Source: Stutzerimonas nosocomialis
GTDB taxonomy: Bacteria > Pseudomonadota > Gammaproteobacteria > Pseudomonadales > Pseudomonadaceae
Assembly: GCF_005876855.1 (NCBI RefSeq)
Contig: NZ_QLAE01000019.1
Span: 1-64,000 of the forward strand
Direction of reading: 5' to 3'
Length of the DNA stretch: 64,000 nucleotides
In this document: positions 1-9,781 of the stretch, piece after piece
Layout of the letters: each line of letters begins with the position of its first letter
How positions within the stretch are numbered: position 1 is the first letter of the stretch
Notes under the pieces: generated by a model
Databases searched by the model: none
What the model was told of the DNA's origin: nothing
Seen by the model: only the letters and a program-made list of their open reading frames with translations
Translations under genes and position numbers: made by a program

Positions 1-415
<415 letters not shown>

Positions 416-430
416 GAAGGTCTCGCCAGG

Positions 431-455
431 AAAGGGCCCCCTCGGGGGCCTTTTC
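431..455 (+). terminator. Rho-independent terminator of tuf
   Basis: The stem GGCCCCC / GGGGGCC has a 2-nt TC loop. It is extended by an A-run paired with the following T-run (TTTT), and it begins 15 bp after the tuf stop codon. It separates the tuf transcript from the S10 operon. Confidence 0.9.
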
Positions 456-471
456 TATTGTTGATCATTTA

Positions 472-500
472 TTGACACCCTAAGGGGCCATCCGTACAAT
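472..500 (+). promoter_or_regulatory. Sigma-70 promoter of the S10 operon
   Basis: A perfect -35 TTGACA (472-477) and a good -10 TACAAT (495-500) are separated by exactly 17 bp. They lie between the tuf terminator and rpsJ, which leaves a leader of about 55-60 nt before the rpsJ start. No long L4-type attenuator leader like that of E. coli fits in this space. Confidence 0.85.
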
Positions 501-564
501 TGCGCCTCCTTTTATCGGGCGTATTGCGCACGGTAGGGATGGCTACTTGGAGTCTGAGGTCAAA

Positions 565-876
565 ATGCAAAACCAACAAATCCGTATTCGGTTGAAGGCT
601 TTTGACCATCGCCTGATCGATCAATCAACCCAGGAAATCGTGGAAACCGCGAAACGTACTGGTGCTCAGGTGCGTGGTCCGATTCCGCTGCCTACCCGCA
701 AAGAGCGGTACACCGTTCTGGTTTCTCCGCACGTCAACAAAGACGCGCGCGACCAGTACGAAATTCGTACCCATAAGCGTGTGCTGGATATCGTCCAGCC
801 GACCGACAAGACTGTCGATGCGCTGATGAAGCTCGATCTTGCGGCTGGTGTGGAAGTGCAGATCAGCCTCGGCTAA
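565..876 (+). CDS. rpsJ: 30S ribosomal protein S10 / NusE
   Basis: Small-subunit head protein that also acts as NusE in antitermination complexes. The 103-residue product starting [20 protein letters not shown] has the full family length. An in-frame start lies further upstream (547), but the added residues are not part of the family and the ATG at 565 follows a GAGG-like ribosome site. It is the first gene of the S10 operon, behind the promoter at 472-500. Confidence 0.98.
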   Translation: MQNQQIRIRLKAFDHRLIDQSTQEIVETAKRTGAQVRGPIPLPTRKERYTVLVSPHVNKDARDQYEIRTHKRVLDIVQPTDKTVDALMKLDLAAGVEVQISLG

Positions 877-960
877 AACCGCCTCGGTTTTAGTCGTGTA
901 ACGCTCTGAAATGGGCGGCCATAGCGGGTGAAAGCCCCGTACACTCAAGAGGTTTCAAAA

Positions 961-1596
961 ATGACTATTGGTGTAGTCGGTCGTAAATGCGGTATGACCC
1001 GCGTTTTCACCGAAGAAGGTGTCTCTATTCCGGTCACGGTCATCGAGGTCGAGCCGAATCGCGTCACCCAGTTCAAGAATGAAGACAGCGACGGCTATCG
1101 TGCCGTTCAGGTGACTGTCGGTGAGCGTCGCTCCTCGCGCGTGACCAAGGCTCAGGCCGGTCATTTCGCCAAGGCGAGCGTTGCCGCTGGTCGTAGCGTC
1201 TATGAGTTCCGTCTGGAAGACGGCGACTACAGCGCTGGCGATCAGATCAGTGCCGAGATCTTCGAGGCTGGTCAGCTTGTGGATGTCACGGGCCAGTCCA
1301 AGGGTAAAGGCTATGCCGGTACCATCAAGCGCTGGAATTTCCGTGGTCAAGACAATACCCACGGTAACTCCGTCTCCCACCGCGCTCCGGGTTCGATTGG
1401 CCAGTGCCAGACTCCCGGTCGTGTTTTCAAGGGCAAGAAGATGTCCGGGCACCTGGGCGCCGAGCGCGTCACTGTGCAGTCCCTGGAAATCGTACGCGTC
1501 GACGCTGAACGTAACCTGCTGCTGATCAAGGGTGCCGTTCCTGGCGCTACTGGCAGCGACGTGGTTGTGCGTCCGGCCGTCAAGGCTCGCGGGTAA
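961..1596 (+). CDS. rplC: 50S ribosomal protein L3
   Basis: Early-assembly 23S rRNA binding protein near the peptidyl transferase centre. The start at 961 gives [16 protein letters not shown], the standard N terminus, and a 211-residue protein. The L3 signature around [20 protein letters not shown] is present; its central Gln is the usual target of the PrmB methylase. The frame stays open back to 928, but those residues are non-homologous. It sits 85 bp after rpsJ and 12 bp before rplD in the S10 operon. Confidence 0.98.
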   Translation: MTIGVVGRKCGMTRVFTEEGVSIPVTVIEVEPNRVTQFKNEDSDGYRAVQVTVGERRSSRVTKAQAGHFAKASVAAGRSVYEFRLEDGDYSAGDQISAEIFEAGQLVDVTGQSKGKGYAGTIKRWNFRGQDNTHGNSVSHRAPGSIGQCQTPGRVFKGKKMSGHLGAERVTVQSLEIVRVDAERNLLLIKGAVPGATGSDVVVRPAVKARG

Positions 1597-1608
1597 GGGG
1601 GAGTTCAC

Positions 1609-2211
1609 ATGCAATTGAATGTTAATGGCTCTCAAGCCATCGAAGTCTCCGATCGCACCTTTGGCGGTGAATTCAACGAGACGCTGGTGCACCAGGCTGT
1701 CGTCGCCTACATGGCTGGCGGTCGTCAGGGCAGCAAGCAGCAGAAGACCCGTTCCGACGTTTCCGGTGGCGGCAAGCGCCCGTGGCGTCAGAAGGGCACC
1801 GGTCGTGCTCGTGCCGGTACCTCCCGTGGTCCGATCTGGCGTGGCGGTGGTGTGACCTTCGCTGCTCGTCCGCAGAACCACGAGCAGAAGCTCAACAAGA
1901 AGATGTATCGCGCTGCGCTGCGTTCCATCCTCGCTGAGCTGGTTCGTTCTGATCGTCTGGTTGTCGTCGAAGATTTCGCCGTCGATGCGCCCAAGACCAA
2001 GGTGCTTGCCAGCAAGCTCAATGGCATGGGTCTGAACGACGTGCTGATCGTTTCCGACGCCGTTGATCAGAATCTGTATCTGGCGGCCCGCAATCTGCCG
2101 CACGTCGATGTGCGCGATGTCCAGGGTTCGGATCCCGTCAGCCTGATCGCCTATGACAAGGTGTTGATCACCGTGTCGGCTGTGAAGAAATTCGAGGAGC
2201 TGCTGGGATGA
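1609..2211 (+). CDS. rplD: 50S ribosomal protein L4
   Basis: Large-subunit protein whose extended loop lines the exit tunnel. In enterics it also represses the S10 operon. The 200-residue product carries the conserved basic tunnel loop (about residues 45-90; motif [20 protein letters not shown]). It follows rplC by 12 bp with a GGGGGAG ribosome site. Its stop codon overlaps the rplW start by 4 bp (ATGA), so L4 and L23 are translationally coupled. Confidence 0.98.
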   Translation: MQLNVNGSQAIEVSDRTFGGEFNETLVHQAVVAYMAGGRQGSKQQKTRSDVSGGGKRPWRQKGTGRARAGTSRGPIWRGGGVTFAARPQNHEQKLNKKMYRAALRSILAELVRSDRLVVVEDFAVDAPKTKVLASKLNGMGLNDVLIVSDAVDQNLYLAARNLPHVDVRDVQGSDPVSLIAYDKVLITVSAVKKFEELLG

Positions 2212-2507
2212 ACCAGGAACGCGTATTCAAAGTTCTGCTTGGCCCGCATGTCTCCGAGAAGGCAACCATGCTGGCTGACAGCAAGAGCCAATTCGTTTTC
2301 AAGGTTGCCACCGATGCAACCAAGCTGGAAATCAAGAAGGCCGTCGAAAGCCTGTTCAACGTGAAAGTGGCCAAGGTCAGCACCCTGAACGTTCAGGGCA
2401 AGACCAAGCGCACCGCTCGCGGTCTGGGCAAGCGTAACGACTGGAAGAAGGCGTACATCGCACTTCAGCCGGGCCAGGATCTCGATTTCTCCAGCAGTGC
2501 TGAGTAA
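2208..2507 (+). CDS. rplW: 50S ribosomal protein L23
   Basis: Protein at the tunnel exit that forms the docking site for trigger factor and SRP. The 99-residue product has the typical [18 protein letters not shown] terminus and a central loop with [20 protein letters not shown]. Its start overlaps the rplD stop (ATGA). rplB follows after 14 bp. Confidence 0.98.
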   Translation: MNQERVFKVLLGPHVSEKATMLADSKSQFVFKVATDATKLEIKKAVESLFNVKVAKVSTLNVQGKTKRTARGLGKRNDWKKAYIALQPGQDLDFSSSAE

Positions 2508-2521
2508 GGAAGGGGTGCATC

Positions 2522-3346
2522 ATGGCAATCGTTAAATGCAAACCGACTTCCGCGGGCCGCCGTTTCGTGGTCAAGGTGGTCAATCAGGAGCTGCACAAAG
2601 GCGCTCCTTATGCACCGCTGCTCGAGAAGAAGTCGAAGTCCGGTGGCCGTAACAACAACGGTCGCATCACCACTCGCCACATCGGCGGTGGTCACAAGCA
2701 GCATTACCGTCTGGTCGACTTCCGTCGCAACGACAAGGATGGCATTCCTGCCATCGTCGAGCGCGTCGAATACGACCCGAACCGTACTGCGCACATCGCT
2801 CTGCTGAAGTACGCCGACGGCGAGCGTCGCTACATCATCGCGCCGAAGGGCGTGAGCGCCGGTGACCAGCTGGTCTCTGGTGTCGCTGCTCCGATCAAGG
2901 CCGGTAACAGCCTGCCGCTGCGCAACATCCCGGTCGGTTCTACCGTCCACGGGATCGAGCTCAAGCCGGGCAAGGGTGCTCAGATCGCGCGTTCCGCTGG
3001 TGCTTCGGCTCAGCTGGTCGCTCGTGAAGGCGCCTACGTAACCCTGCGTCTTCGCTCCGGCGAGATGCGCAAGGTGCTGTCCGAGTGCCGTGCGACCCTG
3101 GGCGAAGTCTCGAACTCCGAGCACAGCCTGCGTTCGCTGGGCAAGGCGGGCGCCAAGCGCTGGCGTGGTGTTCGTCCGACCGTTCGCGGTGTGGCAATGA
3201 ACCCGGTCGACCACCCGCACGGCGGTGGTGAAGGTCGTACCTCCGGTGGTCGTCATCCGGTGTCGCCATGGGGCTTCCCAACCAAGGGTGCGAAGACCCG
3301 CGGTAACAAGCGCACCGATAACATGATCGTCCGTCGTCGCAAGTAA
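2522..3346 (+). CDS. rplB: 50S ribosomal protein L2
   Basis: Universally conserved 23S rRNA binding protein needed for subunit joining and peptidyl transfer. The product has 274 residues, the normal length. Visible hallmarks are [20 protein letters not shown] near the N terminus and the C-terminal [19 protein letters not shown] block that contains the essential histidine. It is preceded by a GGAAGGGG ribosome site and followed by rpsS after 16 bp. Confidence 0.98.
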   Translation: MAIVKCKPTSAGRRFVVKVVNQELHKGAPYAPLLEKKSKSGGRNNNGRITTRHIGGGHKQHYRLVDFRRNDKDGIPAIVERVEYDPNRTAHIALLKYADGERRYIIAPKGVSAGDQLVSGVAAPIKAGNSLPLRNIPVGSTVHGIELKPGKGAQIARSAGASAQLVAREGAYVTLRLRSGEMRKVLSECRATLGEVSNSEHSLRSLGKAGAKRWRGVRPTVRGVAMNPVDHPHGGGEGRTSGGRHPVSPWGFPTKGAKTRGNKRTDNMIVRRRK

Positions 3347-3362
3347 CTAGAGGGATACGACT

Positions 3363-3638
3363 GTGCCGCGTTCTCTGAAAAAAGGTCCTTTTATCGATCT
3401 TCACCTACTGAAGAAGGTCGAGACGGCGGTTGAAAAGAATGATCGCAAGCCGGTGAAAACCTGGTCGCGTCGTTCGATGATCCTGCCGCAGATGGTCGGT
3501 CTGACCATCGCTGTACACAACGGTCGCCAGCATGTCCCTGTTCTCGTGAACGAAGACATGGTCGGCCATAAACTCGGCGAGTTTGCTGGTACCCGCACTT
3601 ATCGTGGGCACGTAGCAGACAAGAAAGGCAAGCGTTAA
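3363..3638 (+). CDS. rpsS: 30S ribosomal protein S19
   Basis: Small-subunit head protein that pairs with S13 near the A-site tRNA. It starts with GTG, which gives the standard [19 protein letters not shown], and has 91 residues. It lies between rplB and rplV with gaps of 16 and 11 bp. Starting at GTG keeps the family N terminus exactly, so the start is secure. Confidence 0.97.
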
Positions 3639-3649
3639 GGGGTGGAATG

Positions 3650-3982
3650 ATGGAAGTAGCCGCTAAGTTGTCGGGCGCTCGCATCTCCGCCCAGAAAGCC
3701 CGCCTGGTCGCCGACCAGATCCGCGGGAAGAAGGTGGGCGAAGCGCTCAACCTCCTGGCTTTCAGCAGTAAGAAAGCCGCCGAGATCATGAAAAAAGTGC
3801 TGGAGTCGGCCGTGGCCAACGCCGAGCACAACGAAGGCGCCGATGTGGATGACCTGAAGGTCTCCACCGTCTTCGTCAACGAGGGGCGTTCGCTGAAGCG
3901 CATCATGCCGCGAGCCAAAGGCCGCGCTGATCGCATCGTCAAGCGGTCTTGCCATATCACTGTCAAGGTTGCGGACAAGTAA
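3650..3982 (+). CDS. rplV: 50S ribosomal protein L22
   Basis: Exit-tunnel protein whose beta hairpin forms the constriction with L4; changes there give macrolide resistance. The 110-residue product starts [20 protein letters not shown] and ends in the conserved hairpin [19 protein letters not shown]. Tandem ATG codons occur at 3647 and 3650. The second matches the family N terminus and has better spacing from AAGGGG. Confidence 0.97.
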
Positions 3983-3995
3983 CGGAGTCGATCAG

Positions 3996-4682
3996 ATGGG
4001 TCAGAAAGTACATCCCACTGGCATTCGCCTGGGAATCGTCAAGGAGCACACCTCCGTCTGGTACGCAGACGGTCGGACTTATGCGGACTATTTGCTCGCA
4101 GATCTGAATGTGCGTGAGTACCTCCAAGACAAACTAAAAAGCGCGTCCGTTAGCCGTATCGATATCCATCGTCCGGCTCAAACCGCACGCATCACCATCC
4201 ACACCGCTCGTCCTGGCATCGTGATCGGGAAGAAGGGTGAGGACGTGGAGAAGCTGCGTCAGGACCTGACCAAGCAAATGGGTGTTCCGGTTCACATCAA
4301 CATCGAAGAGATCCGCAAGCCGGAACTCGACGCCATGTTGGTTGCCCAGAGCGTAGCCCAGCAGCTGGAGCGTCGCGTGATGTTCCGTCGCGCCATGAAG
4401 CGCGCCGTACAGAACGCCATCCGCATTGGTGCGAAAGGCATCAAGATTCAGGTGAGCGGCCGCCTTGGCGGTGCTGAAATCGCTCGTACCGAATGGTATC
4501 GCGAAGGTCGTGTGCCACTGCACACCCTGCGTGCGGATATCGATTACGCCACCTACGAAGCGCACACCACTTACGGTGTGATCGGCGTCAAGGTCTGGAT
4601 CTTCAAAGGCGAAGTGATTGGTGGTCGCCAGGAAGAGCTCAAGCCTCAAGCGCCTGCGCCTCGTAAAAAAGCTGCTAAATAA
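3996..4682 (+). CDS. rpsC: 30S ribosomal protein S3
   Basis: Part of the mRNA entry-channel helicase together with S4 and S5. The start at 3996 gives [20 protein letters not shown], the classic N terminus, and a 228-residue protein. The KH domain with [16 protein letters not shown] lies around residues 65-85. The C terminus ends in a short basic tail rich in Lys and Ala. It follows rplV by 13 bp. Confidence 0.98.
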   Translation: MGQKVHPTGIRLGIVKEHTSVWYADGRTYADYLLADLNVREYLQDKLKSASVSRIDIHRPAQTARITIHTARPGIVIGKKGEDVEKLRQDLTKQMGVPVHINIEEIRKPELDAMLVAQSVAQQLERRVMFRRAMKRAVQNAIRIGAKGIKIQVSGRLGGAEIARTEWYREGRVPLHTLRADIDYATYEAHTTYGVIGVKVWIFKGEVIGGRQEELKPQAPAPRKKAAK

Positions 4683-4694
4683 GGGGTACGCCAA

Positions 4695-5108
4695 ATGTTG
4701 CAACCCAAGCGTACAAAATTCCGCAAGCAGATGACCGGCCACAACCGTGGTCTGGCTCAGCGCGGTAGCAAGGTCAGCTTCGGCGAGTTCGCGCTGAAGT
4801 CCGTCTCCCGTGGTCGTTTGACTGCGCGCCAGATCGAGGCCGCTCGTCGTGCCTTGACGCGTCACGTGAAGCGTGGCGGCAAGATCTGGATCCGTGTATT
4901 CCCCGACAAGCCGGTTACCAAGAAGCCCCTCGAAGTTCGTATGGGTAAAGGTAAGGGTAACGTCGAGTACTGGGTAGCCCAGATTCAGCCGGGCAAGGTG
5001 CTCTACGAGATCGAGGGTGTTTCCGAAGAGCTGGCGCGTGAGGCATTCGCCCTGGCTGCTGCAAAGCTGCCGCTCGCCACCTCCTTTGTTAAGCGGACGG
5101 TGATGTGA
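4695..5108 (+). CDS. rplP: 50S ribosomal protein L16
   Basis: Binds helices at the A-site side of the peptidyl transferase centre and contacts tRNA. The 137-residue product starts [19 protein letters not shown]. It contains the [20 protein letters not shown] block with the hydroxylatable Arg environment of the family. Its stop TGA shares one base with the rpmC start (TGATG). Confidence 0.98.
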   Translation: MLQPKRTKFRKQMTGHNRGLAQRGSKVSFGEFALKSVSRGRLTARQIEAARRALTRHVKRGGKIWIRVFPDKPVTKKPLEVRMGKGKGNVEYWVAQIQPGKVLYEIEGVSEELAREAFALAAAKLPLATSFVKRTVM

Positions 5109-5299
5109 TGAAAGCGAATGAACTTCGTGAAAAATCCGCTCAGCAGCTGAACGAGCAACTGCTCGAGCTGCTGCGCGACCAGTTCAATCTGCGTATGCAG
5201 AAAGCGACTGGCCAGTTGGGGCAGTCTCACCTGCTCTCGCAAGTCAAGCGCGACATCGCTCGTGTCAAGACTGTGCTCAACCAGCAGGCAGGTAAGTGA
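5108..5299 (+). CDS. rpmC: 50S ribosomal protein L29
   Basis: Small helical protein next to L23 at the tunnel exit. The 63-residue product starts [20 protein letters not shown] and shows the typical two-helix heptad pattern ending [18 protein letters not shown]. The ATG at 5108 overlaps the rplP stop by one base. A GTG three bases upstream is less likely. Confidence 0.96.
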   Translation: MKANELREKSAQQLNEQLLELLRDQFNLRMQKATGQLGQSHLLSQVKRDIARVKTVLNQQAGK

Positions 5300-5301
5300 T
5301 C

Positions 5302-5568
5302 ATGGCTGAAGCTCAGAAAACCATTCGTACGCTGACCGGACGTGTCGTCAGCGACAAGATGGACAAGACCATCACCGTTCTGATCGAGCGCCGCGTCAAG
5401 CACCCGATCTACGGCAAATACGTGAAGCGTTCGACCAAGCTGCACGCCCACGACGAAACCAACCAGTGCCGTATCGGCGACAAGGTCACCATTCGCGAGA
5501 CTCGTCCGCTGGCCAAGACCAAGTCCTGGATGCTGGTTGACGTCGTCGAACGTGCCGTTGAAGTCTAA
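5302..5568 (+). CDS. rpsQ: 30S ribosomal protein S17
   Basis: Primary 16S rRNA binding protein with an OB fold. The 88-residue product starts [20 protein letters not shown] and carries [20 protein letters not shown], the family signature. It begins 2 bp after the rpmC stop. An upstream ATG at 5296 overlaps rpmC and is not conserved. Confidence 0.97.
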   Translation: MAEAQKTIRTLTGRVVSDKMDKTITVLIERRVKHPIYGKYVKRSTKLHAHDETNQCRIGDKVTIRETRPLAKTKSWMLVDVVERAVEV

Positions 5569-5591
5569 GGGCTAGGGGTCGGAGAAATTAT

Positions 5592-5960
5592 ATGATTCAG
5601 ACTCAATCCATGCTCGATGTGGCCGACAACAGCGGTGCCCGTCGCGTCATGTGCATCAAGGTGCTCGGCGGTTCCCACCGCCGTTACGCCGGTATTGGCG
5701 ACATCATCAAGGTCACGGTCAAGGAAGCGATTCCGCGTGGCAAGGTGAAGAAGGGTCAGGTAATGACCGCAGTCGTCGTCCGTACCCGTCATGGCGTTCG
5801 TCGCGCAGACGGCTCCATCATTCGTTTCGACGGCAACGCTGCTGTTCTGCTGAACAACAAGCAGGAGCCGATCGGTACGCGTATCTTCGGGCCCGTGACG
5901 CGTGAACTTCGCTCTGAGAAGTTCATGAAGATCGTCTCGCTCGCCCCTGAAGTGCTGTAA
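5592..5960 (+). CDS. rplN: 50S ribosomal protein L14
   Basis: Interface protein that helps form bridges to 16S rRNA and is the target of the silencing factor RsfS. The product of 122 residues starts [20 protein letters not shown]. It is the usual first gene of the spc cluster. No separate promoter or terminator is visible in the 23-bp gap after rpsQ, so the S10 and spc clusters look co-transcribed here. Confidence 0.98.
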   Translation: MIQTQSMLDVADNSGARRVMCIKVLGGSHRRYAGIGDIIKVTVKEAIPRGKVKKGQVMTAVVVRTRHGVRRADGSIIRFDGNAAVLLNNKQEPIGTRIFGPVTRELRSEKFMKIVSLAPEVL

Positions 5961-5972
5961 GGAGTAGCCCGC

Positions 5973-6287
5973 ATGCAAAAGATTCGTCGCAACGACGAGA
6001 TCATCGTCATCGCCGGCAAAGACAAGGGCAAGCGCGGTAAGGTGCTCAAGGTGCTCGCTGACGACCGTCTGGTCGTCGGTGGAGTCAATCTCGTCAAGCG
6101 CCACACCAAGCCGAACCCGATGTCGGGCGTTCAAGGCGGTATCGTCGAGAAAGAGGCGCCTCTGCACGTCTCTAACGTTGCCATTTTCAATGGCGAAACC
6201 AACAAGGCTGACCGCGTGGGTTTCAAGGTTGAAGAAGGCAAGAAAATTCGTGTCTTCAAGTCGACCCAAAAGCCGGTTGACGCTTGA
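5973..6287 (+). CDS. rplX: 50S ribosomal protein L24
   Basis: Assembly-initiating 23S rRNA binding protein. The 104-residue product carries the KOW motif in its first half ([18 protein letters not shown], about residues 10-30). It lies 12 bp after rplN with a strong AAGGAG ribosome site and 20 bp before rplE. Confidence 0.98.
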   Translation: MQKIRRNDEIIVIAGKDKGKRGKVLKVLADDRLVVGGVNLVKRHTKPNPMSGVQGGIVEKEAPLHVSNVAIFNGETNKADRVGFKVEEGKKIRVFKSTQKPVDA

Positions 6288-6307
6288 GACTGCTTAGGTA
6301 AATGACC

Positions 6308-6847
6308 ATGGCACGACTGAAAGAAGTTTATCGGAAGGAAATCGCGCCGAAGCTGAAGGAAGAACTTCAGCTTGCGAACGTGATGGAAGTTCCGCGCATC
6401 ACCAAAATCACCCTGAACATGGGTCTTGGCGAAGCGATCGGTGACAAGAAAATCATCGAGAACGCTGTAGCCGATCTTGAAAAGATCACCGGTCAGAAGG
6501 TCGTCGTGACCCATGCCCGCAAGTCCATCGCCGGCTTCAAGGTCCGCGAAGGCTGGCCGATCGGCGTCAAGGTCACCCTGCGTCGCGATCGCATGTACGA
6601 ATTCCTGGATCGTCTGCTTTCCATCTCCCTGCCGCGCGTGCGTGACTTCCGCGGCCTGAATGCCAAATCCTTCGATGGACGCGGCAACTACAGCATGGGC
6701 GTGAAAGAGCAGATCATCTTCCCGGAAATCGATTACGACAAGATCGATGCGCTGCGTGGCCTGGACATCACCCTGACCACGACCGCTCGGACGGATGACG
6801 AAGGCCGCGCTCTGCTGCGCGCTTTCAAATTCCCGTTCCGTAACTGA
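6308..6847 (+). CDS. rplE: 50S ribosomal protein L5
   Basis: 5S rRNA binding protein of the central protuberance that contacts P-site tRNA. The start at 6308 gives [20 protein letters not shown] and 179 residues. The family signature [15 protein letters not shown] lies around residues 35-50. An ATG at 6302 would only add two residues. rpsN follows after 13 bp. Confidence 0.97.
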   Translation: MARLKEVYRKEIAPKLKEELQLANVMEVPRITKITLNMGLGEAIGDKKIIENAVADLEKITGQKVVVTHARKSIAGFKVREGWPIGVKVTLRRDRMYEFLDRLLSISLPRVRDFRGLNAKSFDGRGNYSMGVKEQIIFPEIDYDKIDALRGLDITLTTTARTDDEGRALLRAFKFPFRN

Positions 6848-6860
6848 TTGGAGTAGGCAC

Positions 6861-7166
6861 ATGGCAAAGCAAAGCATGAAGAACCGCGAGCTGAAGCGTC
6901 AGCAGACGGTTGCCAAGTACGCCCAGAAGCGTGCGGCGCTCAAGGCTGTCATCGCCAACCCGAACTCCACGCCGGAAGCGCGCTGGGAAGCTCAGGTTTC
7001 CCTGCAGAAGCAGCCGCGTGACGCGAGCGCCTCGCGCCTGCGTAACCGCTGCCGCCTGACCGGTCGTCCGCATGGTGTGTACCGCAAGTTCGGTCTTGCG
7101 CGTAACATGCTGCGCCAAGCGGCCATGCGTGGGGACGTTCCGGGTCTGGTCAAGGCCAGCTGGTAA
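6861..7166 (+). CDS. rpsN: 30S ribosomal protein S14 (long, zinc-free form)
   Basis: 16S rRNA head protein. The 101-residue product starts [20 protein letters not shown] and has the C-terminal [20 protein letters not shown] core. The CxxC zinc pairs of the short S14 type are absent, so this is the zinc-independent class usual in Pseudomonas. A 191-bp spacer with hairpins separates it from rpsH. Confidence 0.97.
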   Translation: MAKQSMKNRELKRQQTVAKYAQKRAALKAVIANPNSTPEARWEAQVSLQKQPRDASASRLRNRCRLTGRPHGVYRKFGLARNMLRQAAMRGDVPGLVKASW

Positions 7167-7357
7167 GTTCCAGACCAGGTTCGCCGCTTCCGCGGTGAAC
7201 CCAGGTTTCAATCAAGCCCCTTATGGGGCTTGATTCGTTTATGAGTAGTCTCTAGAATGTCCGGCTCGCCTGAGCCTGGCATTTTTCTGCCTGTGCAAAG
7301 AGCAGGCGACAAAGAGCCTCCAGAAGGCTGTTTCTTTTTATCAGGAGCCACAAGCCC
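7167..7357 (+). promoter_or_regulatory. rpsN-rpsH spacer with two strong hairpins
   Basis: This gap is unusually long for a ribosomal operon. It contains stem 1, GGTTCGCCGC-TTCC-GCGGTGAACC (7178-7201, one G-T wobble), and stem 2, AATCAAGCCCC-TTAT-GGGGCTTGATT (7210-7235, perfect 11 bp). A weaker GCCTG/CAGGC pair lies near 7290-7315. Stem 2 looks like a terminator but is followed by only a short T-run (CGTTTA). It may act as an attenuator, a processing site or a partial terminator. No coding frame is credible here. Confidence 0.6.
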
Positions 7358-7750
7358 ATGAGTATGCAGGACCCGTTAGCGGACATGCTAACTCGTATCC
7401 GTAATGCCCAGATGGCTGAAAAGTCTGTCGTAAGCATGCCGTCTTCCACGCTGAAGGTGGCGGTAGCCAATGTTCTCCAGAGCGAAGGCTACATCACGGG
7501 TTTCCAGGTCAGCAGCGACGCCAAGCCGCAGCTGTCCATCGAGCTTAAGTATTTCGAAGGCCGTCCGGTCATCGAGGAACTCAAGCGCGTCAGCCGTCCT
7601 GGCCTTCGCCAGTACAAATCCGTCGATCAACTGCCGAAAGTTCGCGGTGGTCTGGGTGTCTCGATCGTCTCCACCAACAAGGGTGTGATGACTGACCGCG
7701 CTGCTCGTGCCGCTGGCGTTGGCGGCGAAGTGCTCTGCACTGTGTTCTAA
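7358..7750 (+). CDS. rpsH: 30S ribosomal protein S8
   Basis: Primary central-domain 16S rRNA binder; in E. coli it is the translational repressor of the spc operon. The 130-residue product starts [20 protein letters not shown] and ends with the conserved [17 protein letters not shown]. It is preceded by a TCAGGAG ribosome site and the structured spacer at 7167-7357. Confidence 0.98.
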   Translation: MSMQDPLADMLTRIRNAQMAEKSVVSMPSSTLKVAVANVLQSEGYITGFQVSSDAKPQLSIELKYFEGRPVIEELKRVSRPGLRQYKSVDQLPKVRGGLGVSIVSTNKGVMTDRAARAAGVGGEVLCTVF

Positions 7751-7762
7751 GGGGGGATAAGC

Positions 7763-8296
7763 ATGTCTCGCGTTGCTAAGAACCCCGTCAAGCTGCCCGC
7801 TGGCGTTGAAATCAAGCTGGCCGGCCAGCAGCTGTCGGTGAAGGGTGCCAAGGGCGCTCTGGAACTGAATGTTCATCCTTCCGTGGAAGTCATTCAGGAA
7901 GCCGGTGAGCTGCGTTTTGCCGCCCGTAACGGCGATCAGCAGAACCGCGCCATGGCCGGTACTACCCGTGCACTGGTGAACAACATGGTAATCGGCGTCA
8001 GCCAGGGCTTCGAGCGCAAGCTCCAGCTCGTGGGCGTCGGCTACAAGGCGCAAGCCAAAGGTCAAGTGCTCTCGCTGGCTCTGGGCTTCTCGCACCCGGT
8101 GGACTACGAACTGCCGCAGGGCGTTACCGCTGAGACCCCCAGCCAGACCGATATCCTGATCAAGGGTGTCGACAAGCAGCTGGTCGGTCAGGTGGCCGCT
8201 GAAATCCGTGATTTCCGTCGTCCGGAGCCTTACAAGGGCAAGGGCGTGCGTTACTCGGATGAAGTGGTCCGTCGTAAAGAAGCCAAGAAAAAGTAG
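7763..8296 (+). CDS. rplF: 50S ribosomal protein L6
   Basis: Protein near the factor-binding site of the large subunit, built of two related alpha/beta domains. The 177-residue product starts [20 protein letters not shown]. The C-terminal signature ADIRD-like segment appears as [20 protein letters not shown]. It sits between rpsH (12 bp) and rplR (10 bp). Confidence 0.98.
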   Translation: MSRVAKNPVKLPAGVEIKLAGQQLSVKGAKGALELNVHPSVEVIQEAGELRFAARNGDQQNRAMAGTTRALVNNMVIGVSQGFERKLQLVGVGYKAQAKGQVLSLALGFSHPVDYELPQGVTAETPSQTDILIKGVDKQLVGQVAAEIRDFRRPEPYKGKGVRYSDEVVRRKEAKKK

Positions 8297-8306
8297 GGCA
8301 TAGCAA

Positions 8307-8657
8307 ATGAGCGTAAAGAAAGAAACTCGTCTGCGTCGCGCTCGCAAGGCACGCCTGAAGATGCGCGAGCTGGAAACCGTGCGCCTTTGCGTGCACCGCT
8401 CCGCTCAGCACATCTACGCCCAGGTCATTTCGGCCGACGGCGGCAAGGTGCTGGCCAGCGCTTCGACTCTGGACAAAGAGCTGCGTCAAGCGGCGACCGG
8501 CAACGTCGACGCTGCCAAGAAGGTTGGTCAGTTGGTGGCTGAGCGCGCGAAAGCCGCCGGCGTCACCCAGGTCGCATTCGACCGTTCTGGCTTCAAGTAC
8601 CACGGTCGTGTCAAGGCACTGGCTGATGCTGCTCGTGAAGGCGGGCTGGAGTTCTAA
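8307..8657 (+). CDS. rplR: 50S ribosomal protein L18
   Basis: 5S rRNA binding protein. The 116-residue product begins [20 protein letters not shown], a basic N-terminal tail, and ends [20 protein letters not shown] followed by EGGLEF, the conserved C terminus. It lies in the usual position between rplF and rpsE, with only 3 bp before rpsE. Confidence 0.98.
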   Translation: MSVKKETRLRRARKARLKMRELETVRLCVHRSAQHIYAQVISADGGKVLASASTLDKELRQAATGNVDAAKKVGQLVAERAKAAGVTQVAFDRSGFKYHGRVKALADAAREGGLEF

Positions 8658-8660
8658 GTT

Positions 8661-9161
8661 ATGGCAAATAACGAGCAAAAGCGCGACGAAGGCTACATCG
8701 AGAAGCTGGTTCAGGTTAATCGCGTCGCCAAAACCGTAAAGGGTGGTCGTATCTTCACCTTCACCGCACTGACTGTCGTCGGTGATGGCAAGGGTCGTGT
8801 CGGTTTCGGTCGCGGCAAGTCCCGCGAAGTGCCTGCTGCGATTCAGAAGGCCATGGAAGCTGCGCGTCGCAACATGATCCAGGTCGACCTGAATGGCACC
8901 ACGCTGCAGTATCCGGTGAAGTCCGCCCATGGCGCTTCGAAGGTTTACATGCAGCCGGCATCCGAAGGTACCGGTGTCATCGCTGGTGGTGCCATGCGCG
9001 CCATCCTTGAAGTCGCTGGCGTGCACAACGTTCTGGCCAAGTGCTACGGCTCCACCAACCCGGTCAACGTGGTTCACGCTACGTTCAAAGGGCTGAAGGC
9101 CATGCAGTCGCCTGAATCTGTTGCTGCCAAGCGTGGCAAGAGCGTCGAGGAGATTTTCTGA
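8661..9161 (+). CDS. rpsE: 30S ribosomal protein S5
   Basis: Fidelity protein of the mRNA entry channel. The 166-residue product holds the double-stranded-RNA-binding-like N domain ([20 protein letters not shown]). The loop [18 protein letters not shown] is the classical site of spectinomycin resistance changes. rpmD starts 2 bp after the stop. Confidence 0.98.
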   Translation: MANNEQKRDEGYIEKLVQVNRVAKTVKGGRIFTFTALTVVGDGKGRVGFGRGKSREVPAAIQKAMEAARRNMIQVDLNGTTLQYPVKSAHGASKVYMQPASEGTGVIAGGAMRAILEVAGVHNVLAKCYGSTNPVNVVHATFKGLKAMQSPESVAAKRGKSVEEIF

Positions 9162-9163
9162 TC

Positions 9164-9343
9164 ATGGCTAATACCGTCAAGGTCACGCTGATCAAAAGTG
9201 TCAGCGGTCGCATCCCCAATCACAAGCTGTGCGTCAAGGGCCTGGGCCTGCGTCGCATTGGTCACACCGTAGAAGTTCAGGACACTCCTGAAAATCGCGG
9301 CATGATCAACAAGGCTTATTACATGCTCCGTGTGGAGGGCTAA
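9164..9343 (+). CDS. rpmD: 50S ribosomal protein L30
   Basis: Small large-subunit protein of 59 residues. The frame starts with ATG at 9164 ([18 protein letters not shown]), carries the core [20 protein letters not shown] and stops with TAA at 9341-9343. It lies exactly between rpsE and rplO, the invariable place of this gene. The gaps are 2 and 3 bp. Confidence 0.97.
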   Translation: MANTVKVTLIKSVSGRIPNHKLCVKGLGLRRIGHTVEVQDTPENRGMINKAYYMLRVEG

Positions 9344-9346
9344 GCC

Positions 9347-9781
9347 ATGCAACTGAACGATCTGCGTTCCGCGCCGGGTGCCCGTCGCGAAAAGCTGCGT
9401 CCGGGTCGTGGTATCGGTAGCGGTCTGGGCAAGACCGGCGGCCGTGGCCACAAAGGTCAGACTTCCCGCTCCGGTGGCACCATCGCCCCCGGCTTCGAGG
9501 GCGGTCAGCAGCCTCTGCATCGTCGTCTGCCGAAGTTCGGCTTTACCTCGCTCAAGGCCATGGATCGCGCAGAAGTGCGTACGTCCGAGCTGGCCAAGGT
9601 CGAGGGCGATGTCGTCACCGTGCAAAGCCTCAAGGATGCCAACGTCATCAACCAGAACGTACAGCGTGTGAAAGTCATGCTGTCGGGCGAGGTTGGTCGC
9701 GCGGTTACCCTCAAGGGCATTGGCGCCACCAAAGGCGCGCGTGCGGCTATCGAAGCAGCTGGCGGCAAGTTCGAGGACTAA
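9347..9781 (+). CDS. rplO: 50S ribosomal protein L15
   Basis: Late-assembly large-subunit protein. The 144-residue product starts [20 protein letters not shown] and shows the glycine-rich arginine loop [19 protein letters not shown] followed by [18 protein letters not shown]. It is directly joined to secY: TAA at 9779-9781 is followed by ATG at 9782. Confidence 0.98.
   Translation: MQLNDLRSAPGARREKLRPGRGIGSGLGKTGGRGHKGQTSRSGGTIAPGFEGGQQPLHRRLPKFGFTSLKAMDRAEVRTSELAKVEGDVVTVQSLKDANVINQNVQRVKVMLSGEVGRAVTLKGIGATKGARAAIEAAGGKFED

Noticed and set aside
955-2103. 382-codon open frame antisense to rplC-rplD
   Set aside because: Same reason: it lies fully under two certain ribosomal genes.
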